Part shown: positions 52,810-61,972 of the stretch, one piece after another
Numbering within the stretch: the first letter of the stretch is position 1
Layout: the number at the start of each line of letters is the position of its first letter
Source: Pseudomonadota bacterium
GTDB lineage: Bacteria > Desulfobacterota > Binatia > Binatales > Binataceae
DNA length: 64,000 bases
NCBI GenBank assembly: GCA_021323945.1
Contig: JAJPKA010000014.1
Span: forward strand, 310,001-374,000
Direction: 5' to 3'
The notes under the pieces: generated by a model
Seen by the model: the letters and a program-made list of their open reading frames with translations, nothing else
The model's database searches: none
What the model was told of the DNA's origin: nothing
Program-made: the position numbers and the translations under genes

Positions 52810-53142
52810 ATGGCAAGTGATAAAGTCGCTCACGTCACAGACTCCAATTTTGAACTCGAAGTCATGAAATCACCGACGCCGGTCCTGGTTGATTTTTGGG
52901 CGCCCTGGTGCGGACCATGCCGCGCGATCGCCCCGATCGTGGACGAATTGGCAGATGAGTACGCTGGACGGTTGAAGGTTGTGAAGGTCAACGTCGATGA
53001 CAACCCACTGACGCCGGCGCGCTTCGGTGTTCGAGGCATTCCTAACCTCATCATAGTGAAAAACGGACAGGTTGCCGAACAGATTGTCGGCGCTGTGCCC
53101 AAACAGCATCTGGTACGCGCCGTCGATACCGCGATAGCGTAG
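52810..53142 (+). CDS. trxA: Thioredoxin
   Basis: A 110-residue cytoplasmic thioredoxin with the active site WAPWCGPCRA, cis-Pro in GIPNLIIVKNG and normal length. It reduces protein disulphides with thioredoxin reductase, which is not in the window. ATG 52810 follows a modest AGGA; a 19-codon longer frame begins inside the promoter and is rejected. Confidence 0.96.
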   Translation: MASDKVAHVTDSNFELEVMKSPTPVLVDFWAPWCGPCRAIAPIVDELADEYAGRLKVVKVNVDDNPLTPARFGVRGIPNLIIVKNGQVAEQIVGAVPKQHLVRAVDTAIA

Positions 53143-53183
53143 CTCTCCTGAGTCTGAATCATAACTTCGGGAGGCCTAACGAG

Positions 53184-53762
53184 CTATCGCGCTGATGCCT
53201 GGGCAGCCGGCGTATCAGCGTGCCCGGAATTCCAATAACGAGCCAGCTGGTCGCGCTTGTCCTGATAAACCTGCTTGAAATAGGGCGGGACGTAGTCAAT
53301 TAACTCTCGGTCGTAAGCCAGGATCTTGGGCGCGAAGGTCGACCGCTGGAGCAACGGATAGTTTGCCGGCAGCACGGCGGTAAGTAGCATGATGTTCAGA
53401 CCGGCAAGGATTAAACCAAAAACCGCTCCCACGGCAGCACCCGCCAGCCTATCGATCAGCGCCAGGTGGACCCAAGCCAGCAGCTCTAGTAAACGCTGAC
53501 CCGTCAGTTCGACGGCCACAAAAAGGACAAGGAAGGCTAAAACATAGCCAACGGCAATGCTGACCGTCGCCGAAATCCCAAGCAAACTGCGGGCTACAGC
53601 GGCGACCTGCTCATGCCAGGTCGATGCAGCATAGATTCCTAGTATAAAAGCCAACAACGAGCTGACCATTCGTAACGCACCACGGGCAAGGCCGTTGAGG
53701 ATGCTAAAGCCAATGATTGCAAGAAGCAGGTAGTCTAGCCCGTTCATTTCAGCCATGCCCAC
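53184..53762 (-). CDS. CvpA family membrane protein
   Basis: A 192-residue protein with four helices (about 9-25, 30-48, 67-88, 107-130), starting NGLDYLLLAIIGFSILNGLARG, typical of CvpA/colicin V production proteins, now linked to cell-envelope homeostasis. The C-terminal 50 residues are polar. The start is uncertain: GTG 53762, ATG 53756 or ATG 53747 are all close and lack a clear SD. Convergent to trxA. Confidence 0.85.
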   Translation of the reverse strand: MGMAEMNGLDYLLLAIIGFSILNGLARGALRMVSSLLAFILGIYAASTWHEQVAAVARSLLGISATVSIAVGYVLAFLVLFVAVELTGQRLLELLAWVHLALIDRLAGAAVGAVFGLILAGLNIMLLTAVLPANYPLLQRSTFAPKILAYDRELIDYVPPYFKQVYQDKRDQLARYWNSGHADTPAAQASAR

Positions 53763-53951
53763 TAATTCTACCTTGACTTAAGGATACGACACAGCCCTTG
53801 TCGATCGGGCATATGGAACCTCGTGGCGGGATCGAGACGCCCGAGGCGGGAGGCCCGAAATTAGCATTTCGACAGGCCGCGCCCGCGGAGCATCACCAGA
53901 TGAGCTTTCCGCGATCGGCCCGATGGCCTAGAATCTGGGCCGGAGGGACAA

Positions 53952-54893
53952 GTGCGAACGCTGGTAACTGGCGGTGCGGGATTTTTAGGATCCCATCTAT
54001 GTGAGCGGTTGCTGCGCGACGGTCACGAGGTCATCTGCCTCGACAACTTTTTCAGTGGCAAGCGGGCCAACGTGGCGCATTTGGTCGGAGACCCCCGCTT
54101 CGAACTTATCCGCCACGATATCGTTGAGCCGATCCTGCTGGAGGTCGACCGCATTTATCATCTTGCCTGCCCGGCTTCCCCTGTTCACTACCAGTACAAC
54201 CCGGTCAAGACCATCAAGACGAGTGTGATGGGTACGATCAACATGCTTGGGCTGGCAAAGCGCGTTCGCGCTCGAATCTTGCTCGCTTCAACCAGCGAGG
54301 TCTACGGCGATCCCAAGCAACATCCACAGACCGAAGACTACTGGGGCAACGTAAATCCCATCGGCGTGCGGTCCTGTTACGACGAGGGCAAACGCGTAGC
54401 CGAATGCCTGATGATGGATTACCATCGCCAGAACAACGTTGATGTGCGAATCGTCCGCATCTTCAATACCTATGGTCCCCGGATGGCCCCCGATGACGGT
54501 CGCGTTGTGTCCAACTTCTGTGTCGCGGCATTGACCGGCGCCGAAATACCGATTTACGGCAACGGCCAGCAAACCCGCTCCTTTGCTTACGTCGACGACC
54601 TGATCGAGGGAATCGTGCGCATGATGAATGCCGAGGACTTTATCGGACCGGTCAACCTCGGCAATCCCAACGAATTCACTATTCTGGAGCTGGCCGCATT
54701 AACATTGGAGCTTGCGCACAGCACTTCCAAGCTAAGCTATCGGCCTGCACCCCCGGATGACCCGGTGCGCCGCCAACCTGATATTTCTCTGGCGAGAGCA
54801 CGTCTCGGATGGGAGCCAAGAGTGAGCCTGCGCCAGGGGCTTGAGATCACCCTTGAACATTTTCGGCGGGAGCTTGGCCTGATCCGCACTTGA
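53952..54893 (+). CDS. UDP-glucuronate decarboxylase (UDP-xylose synthase)
   Basis: A 313-residue extended [15 protein letters not shown] (5-16) binds [12 protein letters not shown] (113-121) and Tyr143/Lys147 of SCYDEGK are catalytic. The stretch [18 protein letters not shown] is characteristic of UXS enzymes, which turn UDP-glucuronate to UDP-xylose for surface glycans. Start GTG, 5 nt after SD GGAGGG. The next SDR begins 1 nt after its stop. Confidence 0.92.
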   Translation: MRTLVTGGAGFLGSHLCERLLRDGHEVICLDNFFSGKRANVAHLVGDPRFELIRHDIVEPILLEVDRIYHLACPASPVHYQYNPVKTIKTSVMGTINMLGLAKRVRARILLASTSEVYGDPKQHPQTEDYWGNVNPIGVRSCYDEGKRVAECLMMDYHRQNNVDVRIVRIFNTYGPRMAPDDGRVVSNFCVAALTGAEIPIYGNGQQTRSFAYVDDLIEGIVRMMNAEDFIGPVNLGNPNEFTILELAALTLELAHSTSKLSYRPAPPDDPVRRQPDISLARARLGWEPRVSLRQGLEITLEHFRRELGLIRT

Positions 54894-54894
54894 G

Positions 54895-55680
54895 ATGGCT
54901 CACGCGATCATCACGGGTGCTTCAAGCGGACTTGGCGAAAGATTCGCTTACGCGCTCGCAGGGCAGAAGCGTAATCTGGTATTGATCGCGCGGCGAGAGG
55001 ACCGGCTCCGGGCTGTTGCAGCTCGTGCCAGACAGCTCGGCACTGAGCAGGTTGAGATTATTGCCGCTGACCTGGCCCGGCCGGGCGCCGCTCTGGAGAT
55101 TGAGGCCCGTCTGGCGCAAGCCTCCATCGAGGTCGATCATTTGATAAACAACGCCGGGTTCGGCACCACTGGCCGCTTTGATCGATTGCCGCTCGAGCGT
55201 GAGATTGAGCAAGTTGAATTGAACGTAACGGCCTTGATGGTCATGACGAGGCTTTTTTTGCCAGCCATGCTTGCGCGCGGTCGCGGCACCATCATCAACG
55301 TCGCGTCGACCGCTGCGTTTCAGCCGATCCCATATATGGCGACCTACGCGGCAACCAAGGCATTCGTTCTGAGTTTTACCGAGGCTATCGCTTCGGAGTG
55401 TGCTGGCACCGGAGTTCGTATCCTGGCACTGTGCCCCGGTCCGGTGCGCACGGAATTTCAGGCCGTTGCCAGACACGAGAACGCGTTGATGCCATCATTC
55501 GCTTATCTGGACCCCGACACGGTCGTACGTCAGGCGTTGGCGGCAGTGGCGCGAGGACGGCGTGTTCAAATCAACGGCCTAATGAATGCCGCCGGGGCCC
55601 TGGCCGCCCGCCTGTTTCCTCGTTCATTGGTTACCGCTATAGCTGGCCGCATATATCGCAATGCTGGTAGCACGGGATGA
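54895..55680 (+). CDS. SDR family oxidoreductase, DltE/YqjQ-like
   Basis: A 261-residue classical SDR with TGASSGLG (7-14), NNAG (85-88) and the full catalytic set Ser138, Tyr151, Lys155 (YAATK). The C-terminal end is hydrophobic and basic, possibly membrane-associating, as in the DltE-like subgroup. It starts 1 nt after the UDP-glucuronate decarboxylase stop, so they are co-translated; a lipid or sugar substrate is possible but not shown. Confidence 0.88.
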   Translation: MAHAIITGASSGLGERFAYALAGQKRNLVLIARREDRLRAVAARARQLGTEQVEIIAADLARPGAALEIEARLAQASIEVDHLINNAGFGTTGRFDRLPLEREIEQVELNVTALMVMTRLFLPAMLARGRGTIINVASTAAFQPIPYMATYAATKAFVLSFTEAIASECAGTGVRILALCPGPVRTEFQAVARHENALMPSFAYLDPDTVVRQALAAVARGRRVQINGLMNAAGALAARLFPRSLVTAIAGRIYRNAGSTG

Positions 55681-55707
55681 ACCCGCGCCAGCTTACGGAG
55701 TTAGACA

Positions 55708-56847
55708 ATGAAGCGCAGTACCGAGCGTATTTTGACCACCCACACCGGCAGCCTGCCGCGCCCGCAGGAGCTGCTGGAGGCATTGGAAGCAAGTAGTTCG
55801 GGAGCGCGTGCAGACTTTAGCGCGCTGGTCAGACGAGCCGTCGCAGACATCGTTCGCAAGCAGGTGGAAGTCGGAGTGGACATCGTCAACGACGGCGAAA
55901 TGAGTAAGCCTTCCTATGCGACGTACGTCAAGGATCGTCTCACTGGTTTTGACGGCGAGGCAGAACCGTTCGCCATCGGCGATTTCGCAGATTACCCCGA
56001 ATATGGAGAACGCTTTCTCAGCCAGGGAGCGATGCAAAAGTTGGCGCGTCCCGCCTGCACGGGGCCAGTGACGTGCAAAGATACGAGCGCAGTCGAAGCC
56101 GATATCGCCAATCTTAAAGCGGCCCTCACCAACAGTGGGGCGGTTGAAGGGTTCTTGAGCGCCGCCTCGCCGGGCGTAATCTCAATTTTTCTGGCGAACC
56201 ATTACTACAAAACGCACGAAGAGTATCTGGCAGCATTGGCCGAAGCGATGAGACCTGAGTACAAGGCGATTGTCGACGCGGGCCTTGTTTTGCAGATCGA
56301 CTGTCCAGACCTGGCAATGGGGCGCCATATTCAGTTTCCTAACGCAAGCCTCGCAGAGTTTCGCAAAAACATTACCGCCCACGTCGAAGCGCTAAATCAT
56401 GCTCTGCAGGGAATCCCGGCAGAACGCACGCGGATCCATCTATGCTGGGGAAACTACGAGGGGCCTCACCATCGTGATGTCCCGCTGCGTGACATTATTG
56501 ATATTGTTTTCAGGGCTAACGCCAATGGCATTTCCTACGAAGCTTCCAATCCGCGCCATGAGCACGAATGGGCGGTCTTCGAAGAAGTAAAGTTACCTGA
56601 AGGCAAGATTCTAATCCCTGGCGTTATCGATTCAGTGACCAACTTTATCGAGCATCCTGAACTGGTTGCGCAGCGGATCACCAACCTTGCGCGGGTAGTA
56701 GGAGCTGAAAACGTCATCGCGGGCACCGATTGCGGCTTCGCCACGGTTGCGGGTTACTCCGCGGTTGATCCAAAGATCGCCTGGGCGAAGTTTCAATCTC
56801 TCAGCGAGGGCGCGCGCATAGCTTCGCGCATATTGTTTCGGCGGTGA
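55708..56847 (+). CDS. Cobalamin-independent methionine synthase II-like protein
   Basis: A 379-residue protein like the C-terminal catalytic half of MetE: TTHTGSLPRP at the start, VDIVNDGEMSKPSY, and the Zn ligands, His in HLCWGNYEGPHH and the late Cys in GTDCGF. The N-terminal folate half is missing, so methyl transfer from another donor (or a C-S/C-O bond activity) is expected. SD GGAG is 7 nt before ATG. Substrate unknown. Confidence 0.85.
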   Translation: MKRSTERILTTHTGSLPRPQELLEALEASSSGARADFSALVRRAVADIVRKQVEVGVDIVNDGEMSKPSYATYVKDRLTGFDGEAEPFAIGDFADYPEYGERFLSQGAMQKLARPACTGPVTCKDTSAVEADIANLKAALTNSGAVEGFLSAASPGVISIFLANHYYKTHEEYLAALAEAMRPEYKAIVDAGLVLQIDCPDLAMGRHIQFPNASLAEFRKNITAHVEALNHALQGIPAERTRIHLCWGNYEGPHHRDVPLRDIIDIVFRANANGISYEASNPRHEHEWAVFEEVKLPEGKILIPGVIDSVTNFIEHPELVAQRITNLARVVGAENVIAGTDCGFATVAGYSAVDPKIAWAKFQSLSEGARIASRILFRR

Positions 56848-56876
56848 AGTTCGCCGCGAGCACGTGGTCAGCGCTA

Positions 56877-58772
56877 TCACGAAAGCCACGCAAACCAGTT
56901 GCCAGGGGGACGGCCAGAGGAGCTTCCGCTGCCATGCTTCAGCGCTGCATAAGTCAAGGACCTTAGCGCCGAAATGAAGGCGGCTTTTGGGGAGGGATAC
57001 AGAGCGGACCGGTCCGAGCTTGACGCAAGCTCCAGAAATCGGTCGCGCATTCGAGTCAATTGTCCGTCACCAAGAAAGTCGAGAGCATAGTCGTCGCCCA
57101 GGTAACTGGCTATTACCCCAAGATCGAACGCTGCCCGTCGCAGTTCGAACGCTTGCTCGGGGTTGGTTGGCTCCAACGCCCACGCATAAATCAGGCAGGC
57201 CAGTTCGATCCGGCCTGCTCGCACGCGTTGTTCCGCCAGCCTGCTCCGGAATTGCTCGCGAGTCGCATGTGACCACCCAGATAGGAGGTTTGCAAATGAG
57301 ATGGAATTATTGACCGCGTTGTGCCCCAGCCAGCCAGCCTCGGCCACAATCGTTCGGGAGGCAATCGAGGCCGCTTCCCCAACCGTCGGTTGACTCAACA
57401 GCCGCACAACCGAATTTTCCAAAGTGCGTCTTCCGGTTGTATTCGAATGGATTTCGGCCCAGTGGAGCGATACAAGCAGGAGCAACAATGGGTCCCTTGG
57501 GGCGAGTGGAACGATGTAGGTTTTCCTGGCGGCTGGAAGCAAAGCTGCGGGATCCGGACGCGGTTGCACTTCAACCCATTGACCTTTCTCACAGCTAATA
57601 TTGGCTACATAGACGGCGATGGCTGGACAGAGCAGCGGACTATAGTCTGAGATCAAGCTCTTGGTCAGGCGGGCGTGATCGATGACCGCCGCAAGTGCGC
57701 GCGCGGTTTGCCAATCAACAGCGCGCGGGTAATGGTAGCCCGCGACCCAGGCTACTTCGCCAGCAAGACTTGGCAGGCCACACGGTAAGATGGTTGCCAT
57801 CGCAGCGATACCGATCACACATCGCGTTCGAACCGGCTCTTTGAGATGAGATAGTCTGCTTGCCAGCCAGTCTCCTGCGGCCACACTCCCGGCCAATGGC
57901 CATTGCAAGATGAAGCGGCCGGGGTCCTGAAATAACCAAGCGATCGGGGTCATCAACCATGAGAAGAGAAAAGGATGAGCTTGAGGGGAAAAGCACAAGC
58001 TGGCCGTTGCGACCAACGCCAATACATCAAGCATCGGATCAAACAACAGCGCCGAATGACTCTTTACTCCACTAAGCCATCCCGCGTAACGCAGCACATG
58101 CATCGAATAGGGAAGTGTCAGGACTGCGGTGAGAATTCCGCATTTGAACAGCTCGCGCCATTTTCGGCTAAGCAATCGCGCTAAAACAATCCCGAGGGGC
58201 GCGGTCAAATAGCCGCCGATATGCGAGTAGATCGCTAATGCGGCTAAAACGGAAGCAAGCAGGATTCGGTTCGCCAGGAATAGCCAGATCGCCCAGGGTG
58301 AAAAAATGAAAAGCCATCCCGATGGAATTCCGACAGCAAAAGAGGTCCCCGCAAAAGCAGCACCGCTCAGCAACGCTACCCCGAGAAGCATCGCGACGCT
58401 GCCGTTCAGCCTGAATGCGAAATACGCAGCCGTGCCCATTGCCGCGATCCACTGACTGACAGCCAGAATCGCGTTTGCGAGTACGTAATCGTCGCCCCGT
58501 CCGCCGAGCAGGCGTCCCAGCCCGCCGATCGCTGCGTGCAGGAACGGTCCCTGAAGATTGGGACGACCTTGAGGTCCGAAATTGATGCTATCCCACGACA
58601 CCAGACCGTGCTCGCCGTACTGGCGCCCCATCGAGACGTGATAGGCGGAATCTATGGTGACACGATATTCCGGGATCGATAGAGCCAAAAGACCGAGATG
58701 CAACACCAAAATAACCCAAAATGCGGCTACGATCGGGCCCGGGCGCGAGAGACTGATGCGTCGCCTCACCAC
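56877..58772 (-). CDS. Polytopic membrane protein of unknown function
   Basis: A 631-residue protein with about ten to twelve helices in residues 10-370 and a mostly soluble C-terminal third. The early loop YRVTIDSAYHVSMGRQYGEHG, with an Asp after TM1 followed by a large first loop, resembles GT39/GT-C or ArnT-like lipid-linked glycosyltransferases, but I see no diagnostic motif. The GTG start lies 3 nt after the stop of a radical SAM gene, suggesting co-expression. Convergent to the MetE-like gene. Confidence 0.7.
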   Translation of the reverse strand: MVRRRISLSRPGPIVAAFWVILVLHLGLLALSIPEYRVTIDSAYHVSMGRQYGEHGLVSWDSINFGPQGRPNLQGPFLHAAIGGLGRLLGGRGDDYVLANAILAVSQWIAAMGTAAYFAFRLNGSVAMLLGVALLSGAAFAGTSFAVGIPSGWLFIFSPWAIWLFLANRILLASVLAALAIYSHIGGYLTAPLGIVLARLLSRKWRELFKCGILTAVLTLPYSMHVLRYAGWLSGVKSHSALLFDPMLDVLALVATASLCFSPQAHPFLFSWLMTPIAWLFQDPGRFILQWPLAGSVAAGDWLASRLSHLKEPVRTRCVIGIAAMATILPCGLPSLAGEVAWVAGYHYPRAVDWQTARALAAVIDHARLTKSLISDYSPLLCPAIAVYVANISCEKGQWVEVQPRPDPAALLPAARKTYIVPLAPRDPLLLLLVSLHWAEIHSNTTGRRTLENSVVRLLSQPTVGEAASIASRTIVAEAGWLGHNAVNNSISFANLLSGWSHATREQFRSRLAEQRVRAGRIELACLIYAWALEPTNPEQAFELRRAAFDLGVIASYLGDDYALDFLGDGQLTRMRDRFLELASSSDRSALYPSPKAAFISALRSLTYAALKHGSGSSSGRPPGNWFAWLS

Positions 58773-58775
58773 CGT

Positions 58776-59780
58776 TCAGCGAACACCCCCCAATTGCAAC
58801 TGGACACCTTTGGAGGTTGCAGTGAAGCTTCGCCCCAACGTTGAGTATTCGTGGCGGCCCTCGCGCTGGTCGGGATTGGTGAAGCCATATTTCCGCTTCA
58901 GTCGCTCAAAAATGGGCCGCAGGCTATCTTCGTAGCTGCTCGGCGGGTACACCGCGTTTGCATACCACTCAGAGAAGAGCTTGTGCTCGAGTGGAAAGTT
59001 TTCGCGGATGAATGGCAAAAAACGACGTGCAGCCGCGGGCTTCAAAAACAATGCTCTCCACCACAGCTCGGAAGCCCCGGCGCGCCGAGCGGCGCTGATC
59101 ACAGCTTCTATCGCGCTGGGACTATCGTTGATCATCGGAAGCATCGGCATCATCAACACGTTACAGCGTATGCCTGCGTCAGCCAGCGTCGCGATCGCCT
59201 TGAGCCGTAACGACGGGCGCGGGGCTCGGGGCTCCAGCATTCGCTGCAGTCGCCGGTTCAGGGTGATCAGCGAGAAGTTGACGCTCAGGCGCGAGCGGTG
59301 ATTGATTTGTTGCAATAGGTCGAGGTCGCGGATGATCAACGCTGATTTGGTAGTAATCGAAAGATTGAGGCCACTGACTTGAGCGAACACCTCGAGGATC
59401 GACCGAGTCAGCTGAAATTTCCGCTCCGCCGGTTGATAAGGGTCAGTAGCGGTACCAAGTGCGATTTGGTCAGACCCGACCGGAGTACGTGAAAGGGTGC
59501 GCTGCAAAACCGCGCCAGCTCTCCGCTTGACGAAAATGCGCTGTTCAAAGTCGAGCGGATCGCGAAGTTCAAGGAACTCATGGGTGTACCGCGCATAACA
59601 ATAGACGCAGCCGAACTCACACCCACGGTATGGATTGATCGTCCATCGAAAAGGCATTCCGGGGCTGGTGTAGCGATTCAGAATCTGCTTGACCGGCATC
59701 TCGACAAATTCCACCTGGCGTAGACGCGAGGTCGATTGCGCGGCCGAAGCGTTGAAAGGCAATGCCGGTCCGGGATTCAT
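58776..59780 (-). CDS. Radical SAM protein (Rv2578c/PA0069, spore photoproduct lyase-like)
   Basis: A 334-residue radical SAM enzyme. The Fe-S motif is CEFGCVYCYAR (C-x3-C-x2-C), preceded by TINPYRGC as in SPL-like proteins of the Rv2578c/PA0069 group. TATDPYQPAER and SITTKSALIIRDLDLL are further family hallmarks. The reaction of this group is unknown; some are linked to DNA repair. I use ATG 59780. It is followed after 3 nt by the membrane protein gene. Confidence 0.87.
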   Translation of the reverse strand: MNPGPALPFNASAAQSTSRLRQVEFVEMPVKQILNRYTSPGMPFRWTINPYRGCEFGCVYCYARYTHEFLELRDPLDFEQRIFVKRRAGAVLQRTLSRTPVGSDQIALGTATDPYQPAERKFQLTRSILEVFAQVSGLNLSITTKSALIIRDLDLLQQINHRSRLSVNFSLITLNRRLQRMLEPRAPRPSLRLKAIATLADAGIRCNVLMMPMLPMINDSPSAIEAVISAARRAGASELWWRALFLKPAAARRFLPFIRENFPLEHKLFSEWYANAVYPPSSYEDSLRPIFERLKRKYGFTNPDQREGRHEYSTLGRSFTATSKGVQLQLGGVR

Positions 59781-60156
59781 CGGCAATTATTTCGCCTAAT
59801 TTTCGCTCGATGTCAACCAATAAAGCTTGCCAATTACGAGGCTGCGCCTACGAGGGCAGGACGAATTTTCCCGAAGCAATGGTACCCAAGCGCTCACTCG
59901 GGTAATGGAGATTGACTTAGAGCCTTGGTATAGAGTCTTGAGGCGGCTCGAGACCGGCGGGCTCATTCAGTCAACATGAATTCGCTACCGTGCTCATTTA
60001 AGCCGTCACCCTCAAGGCATCATCAGCCTGGCAGGCGTCACATTTGGTACCCCGCCGCAGGGTGGCGCCTGCGGGCGTGGTTCAGTCGGAGAATGGAGGA
60101 CGATTCTACGATGCAGCGCAGCTAAGGAGCACCGCATCGTCAGATCGCTGAGATAG
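59781..60156. other. Divergent intergenic region, 376 nt, with a nested hairpin
   Basis: No gene is supported. A nested inverted repeat lies at 60031-60072: GCAGGCG pairs exactly with CGCCTGC, and ACCC with GGGT inside. Upstream of the SDR there is TTGACT but no -10 at the right distance. Promoters for both divergent genes must lie here. Confidence 0.45.
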
Positions 60157-60942
60157 ATGGAAGTCCGTTTAGACGGAAAGGTGGCACTCATTACTGGCGG
60201 CAGCATGGGAATGGGTAAGGCGATGGCCCAAAAGTTCGCGGCCTCGGGTGCTGAGGTTGCGATTGTGGCGCGCCGACCCGGCCCCTTAGCGGAAACGGCC
60301 GACCAGATCCTGGCCGCCGGAGGGAGGTGTCGCCCCTATGCCGGCGATGTCAGCAAAGCCGATGAAGTCAGCCGACTCTTCGCCGCTGTTACGGCGGATT
60401 TCGGTCGCGTGGACATTCTTGTGAACAACGCGGGGCGCTCTCAGGCGGGCAAATTCGAGGAACTGACTGATGAGATCTGGCAGGACGATTTCGATTTGAA
60501 AGTGCTCGCGGCGGTCAGGTTCGCGCGGCTTGCGCTGCCAGGGATGAAAAGCCGAAGGTGGGGCAGGATTATCAACGTCCTGAACATTGGCGCAAAAGCA
60601 CCCGGTCCAGGGACTGCACCAACCACCGTTATGCGAGCAGCCGGAATGGCTCTGACCAAGGTGCTTGCGGGCGAGGGGGCACCTTATAACGTTCTGGTCA
60701 ATTGCCTGATGACCGGACTTATCATCAGCGATCAATGGGTGCGGCGTCATCGTAGCGTAGCCCCTCACCAGCCGTTCGAAGAATTTCTGGCCGATCAAGC
60801 GAAGGCTCAGCGATTGCCGATGGGTCGGTTTGGAACTGCCGAAGAATTTGCGAACGTGGCGTGCTTCCTCGCCTCTGATGCCGCCTCTTATGTGAGCGGT
60901 ACAGCGATCAACGTGGATGGCGGGCGCTCACCGGTGGTTTAA
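60157..60942 (+). CDS. Divergent SDR protein lacking the YxxxK motif
   Basis: A 261-residue SDR fold with the cofactor motif TGGSMGMG (13-20), NNAG (90-93) and C-terminal SGTAINVDGG. Aligned to FabG, the catalytic Ser, Tyr and Lys fall on Asn143, Thr156 and Arg160, and the helix-4 Asn on Lys115. Such forms occur as a known divergent SDR branch, and may be non-redox or use other residues. It sits 87 nt upstream of an ECF S component on the same strand. Confidence 0.85.
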   Translation: MEVRLDGKVALITGGSMGMGKAMAQKFAASGAEVAIVARRPGPLAETADQILAAGGRCRPYAGDVSKADEVSRLFAAVTADFGRVDILVNNAGRSQAGKFEELTDEIWQDDFDLKVLAAVRFARLALPGMKSRRWGRIINVLNIGAKAPGPGTAPTTVMRAAGMALTKVLAGEGAPYNVLVNCLMTGLIISDQWVRRHRSVAPHQPFEEFLADQAKAQRLPMGRFGTAEEFANVACFLASDAASYVSGTAINVDGGRSPVV

Positions 60943-61029
60943 GAGAGCGTTGGCCCCGTTGTTGCGCGTCGGCAGCACATTCTTGATCCAAGCTACGCGG
61001 CAGTATTGCGGGTCACCTAATAAAGCCGT

Positions 61030-61902
61030 ATGACCGTTTCAACTGGTGAGGGCTTGTCGAGTGCGCCTTTGCGAGTGGGTCAGTATCTGCCTACGGGCGC
61101 AGTTCTCGGTTCAGCCCACGAGCTGCGGGCGATGTGGGCGAACACGCGCATGGTGGTGCTGTGTGTGCTCTCGGCTGCACTTTATGCCGCGGTATTAATA
61201 CCGTTCAAGGTGTTGCCTCTGATCCCAGGCGTTACTGAAGTAAGACCGGGCAATGCGATCCCGGTGGTCTGTTCCTTTCTGTTTGGCCCGGCGGCCGCAT
61301 GGGGCGCGGCTATTGGCAACATGATCGGTGACTTCTTCGGAGGGGTCGGACCCGGCGACCTTTTTGGATTTTTTGCCAACCTGGTTTACGGCTACATCCC
61401 TTACAAGCTATGGAGTCTGCTTGCGGATGACGATCAAAGTCCGACTAATTTTACCCCAGCAACGGTCGCCAAGTACGTGGTCTGCTGCCTGGCAGCCAGC
61501 GTCTTGTGCGCCGATCTGGTTGGATGGGGCGATAATATGCTGTCGCTTCGGCCCTTCTGGATCCTCGGCAACATCATCATCTTCAACAACATGGTCGCGG
61601 CTCTCGTGTTGGGTCCGCTGATTCTGGCTGCTGTCTATCCACGGGTGCGCGCGGGTCATCTACTGTATCGTGACGTGATGCCGGAACTTCGTGAACGTCC
61701 GAAACCGGTGCGCGTGGCGGCGGCCGTCATGTTGCTCGTGGGAGAAACCGGTGCCTGGCTTAGTGGCAACTTGCTCTCCACCGGCCACTGGAGACCTCAG
61801 CTGCTGCCGGCAACGTTACTGGCCAGTCCTTACGACAAGGCCGTTGCAATCGTCGTGACACCCTTCATTATATTGGCGGCGGTCGGGACGGTGCTTCTGT
61901 GA
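61030..61902 (+). CDS. ECF transporter S component, substrate unknown
   Basis: A 290-residue membrane protein with about six to seven helices. The first is followed by EVRPGNAIPVVCSFLFGPAAAWGAAIGNMIGDFF, which is typical of S components that bind a vitamin or metabolite for energy-coupling-factor importers; the QueT/YkoE-like family is the closest I recognise. It is followed by the ATPase and EcfT genes, making a dedicated (group I) ECF module. Confidence 0.8.
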   Translation: MTVSTGEGLSSAPLRVGQYLPTGAVLGSAHELRAMWANTRMVVLCVLSAALYAAVLIPFKVLPLIPGVTEVRPGNAIPVVCSFLFGPAAAWGAAIGNMIGDFFGGVGPGDLFGFFANLVYGYIPYKLWSLLADDDQSPTNFTPATVAKYVVCCLAASVLCADLVGWGDNMLSLRPFWILGNIIIFNNMVAALVLGPLILAAVYPRVRAGHLLYRDVMPELRERPKPVRVAAAVMLLVGETGAWLSGNLLSTGHWRPQLLPATLLASPYDKAVAIVVTPFIILAAVGTVLL

Positions 61903-61972
61903 CGGTCATTGCGGCTGCTTGTCTCCACAGGTTTTTGCCATCTTATCCCGATCATTCGGCGTCCGCCGGCAG

